Shown here piece by piece: positions 63,223 to 64,000 of a stretch of DNA of 64,000 nt. A program made the position numbers and the translations under genes. The stretch comes from Paenibacillus sp. NEAU-GSW1 (GTDB lineage: Bacteria > Bacillota > Bacilli > Paenibacillales > Paenibacillaceae). A model generated the notes under the pieces. The model searched no databases. It was not told the DNA's origin and saw only the letters and a program-made list of their open reading frames with translations. The first letter of the stretch is position 1, and every line of letters begins with the position of its first letter. Where the stretch lies: the NCBI RefSeq assembly GCF_009737085.1, contig NZ_WOVL01000014.1, forward strand, positions 62,001-126,000, given 5' to 3'.

Positions 63223-64000
63223 ATGGCAGAACCTTTGAAAGATATGTATCATGAACCGTTTATGCGTGAATTTGCTGCAAAGGTGCATCGCGTTTATCCG
63301 GCATTTGACGAGGCGGCTTTTGTGTCGGCAACGATGGACAGCACCTGGGAGGGGCTGACTTTAAAAGAGCGAATTCGTAAAATTGCGGTTGCGTTAGGTT
63401 CTTATTTGCCTTCCCGCTATGGGGATGCGCTGCATGTGTTATATGCCATAGACGAAGTGTGCGTTGGCTTTCCGTATTTGTTTTTCCCTGATTTCGTCGA
63501 GGTGCATGGACAAGCCGATGAGCATTGGGAACAGTCGATGACAGCGCTGGAACGGTTTACTTCGAAGTCTTCGGCAGAATTTGCGGTAAGAGCGTTCCTG
63601 CTTCGCGAGCCTGAGAAGATGATGCGGAGGATGGAGGAATGGGCTGAACATCCGAATGAGCATGTGCGGCGTCTTGCCAGCGAAGGCTGTCGGCCGCGTC
63701 TGCCTTGGGGACAATCGCTGCCGATGTTTAAACGCGATCCGGCGCCGATTTTGCCAGTGCTTGAAAAACTGAAAGCAGACCCTTCGCTATATGTGCGCAA
63801 AAGCGTCGCGAACAATTTAAATGATATCGCGAAGGATCATCCTCAGCTCGTTCTGGAAACAGCGAAAATTTGGAGCGGCAAGCATGAATATACGGATTGG
63901 ATCATTCGGCACGGCTGCCGCAATCTGGTCCGCAAGGCAGACCCTGACGCGCTGTCGCTATTCGGATATTCGCAGCTTGACGAAACGGAAGGAAAGCTAT
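63223..64000 (+). CDS. DNA alkylation repair protein, AlkC-like HEAT-repeat family (3' end outside window)
   Basis: 259 codons visible, no stop before the window ends. GAGGAG 10 bp upstream of the ATG. HEAT-like helical repeats with HPNEHVRRLASEGCRPRLPW, LPVLEKLKADPSLYVRKSVANNLNDIAKDHP and DWIIRHGCRNLVRK, which are hallmarks of the AlkC/AlkD glycosylase superfamily (COG4335). Removes alkylated purines such as 3-methyladenine in known members. Name based on resemblance, not on catalytic residues. Confidence 0.85.
   Translation, partial: MAEPLKDMYHEPFMREFAAKVHRVYPAFDEAAFVSATMDSTWEGLTLKERIRKIAVALGSYLPSRYGDALHVLYAIDEVCVGFPYLFFPDFVEVHGQADEHWEQSMTALERFTSKSSAEFAVRAFLLREPEKMMRRMEEWAEHPNEHVRRLASEGCRPRLPWGQSLPMFKRDPAPILPVLEKLKADPSLYVRKSVANNLNDIAKDHPQLVLETAKIWSGKHEYTDWIIRHGCRNLVRKADPDALSLFGYSQLDETEGKL

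Overview
The window is a chromosomal segment of a spore-forming Firmicute, most likely Paenibacillus or a close relative. It carries the sporulation genes spoVM and spoVIF, Bacillus-type LexA and Zur boxes, strong GGAGG ribosome-binding sites, frequent TTG/GTG starts and a moderately high G+C content. The left part keeps the Bacillus subtilis order priA-def-fmt-rsmB-rlmN-prpC-prkC-rsgA-rpe-spoVM-rpmB-yloU-yloV-recG, with local changes: a small membrane-protein gene where thiN would be expected, and a degV gene beside yloV. No rRNA, tRNA or CRISPR array was seen.

Layout. 1-18 kb: housekeeping block of DNA restart, translation initiation, rRNA methylation, the PP2C/PASTA-kinase signalling pair, ribosome assembly, a putative fatty-acid kinase pair (FakA/FakB) and RecG, ending with spoVIF. 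18-26 kb: accessory genes, comprising a 60-bp tandem repeat, a SRAP (HMCES-type) gene, a DUF2515 gene, an SOS-controlled Y-family polymerase operon behind two LexA boxes, a 51-residue zinc-ribbon protein, and two secreted stalk-domain proteins. 26-29 kb: a PadR / pentapeptide-repeat / ABC-exporter cassette. 29-44 kb: two very large paralogous proteins of the form HEPN-like domain, middle domain, STAND NTPase, helical-repeat C-terminus. They are separated by an MFS pump with its TetR regulator, a glutamine-type ABC transporter and a small gene of unknown function. 44-47 kb: DUF817/XRE/DUF2975 operon, an orphan ORF, a broken MarR gene and namA. 47-57 kb: a nine-gene uptake operon (amino-acid SBP, two permeases, oppDFBCA, flavoprotein) behind a structured leader with its own promoter and terminator. 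57-64 kb: a Zur-type ycgR-ycgQ operon, two DHA2 drug pumps (one with a divergent MarR and a large palindromic operator), and the start of an AlkC-like DNA repair gene.

The most interesting content is the HEPN-STAND pair. Both proteins keep the Rx4H HEPN motif, a shared middle domain and intact Walker A/B motifs, but their C-terminal halves differ strongly. That pattern is expected of NLR-like sensors with a common toxic effector and different triggers, so they are candidate anti-phage (abortive-infection) proteins. Other points of interest are a candidate riboswitch-like leader RNA with two exclusive pairings, a dispersed family of short intergenic palindromes (about a dozen copies), and clear LexA, Zur and MarR operators.
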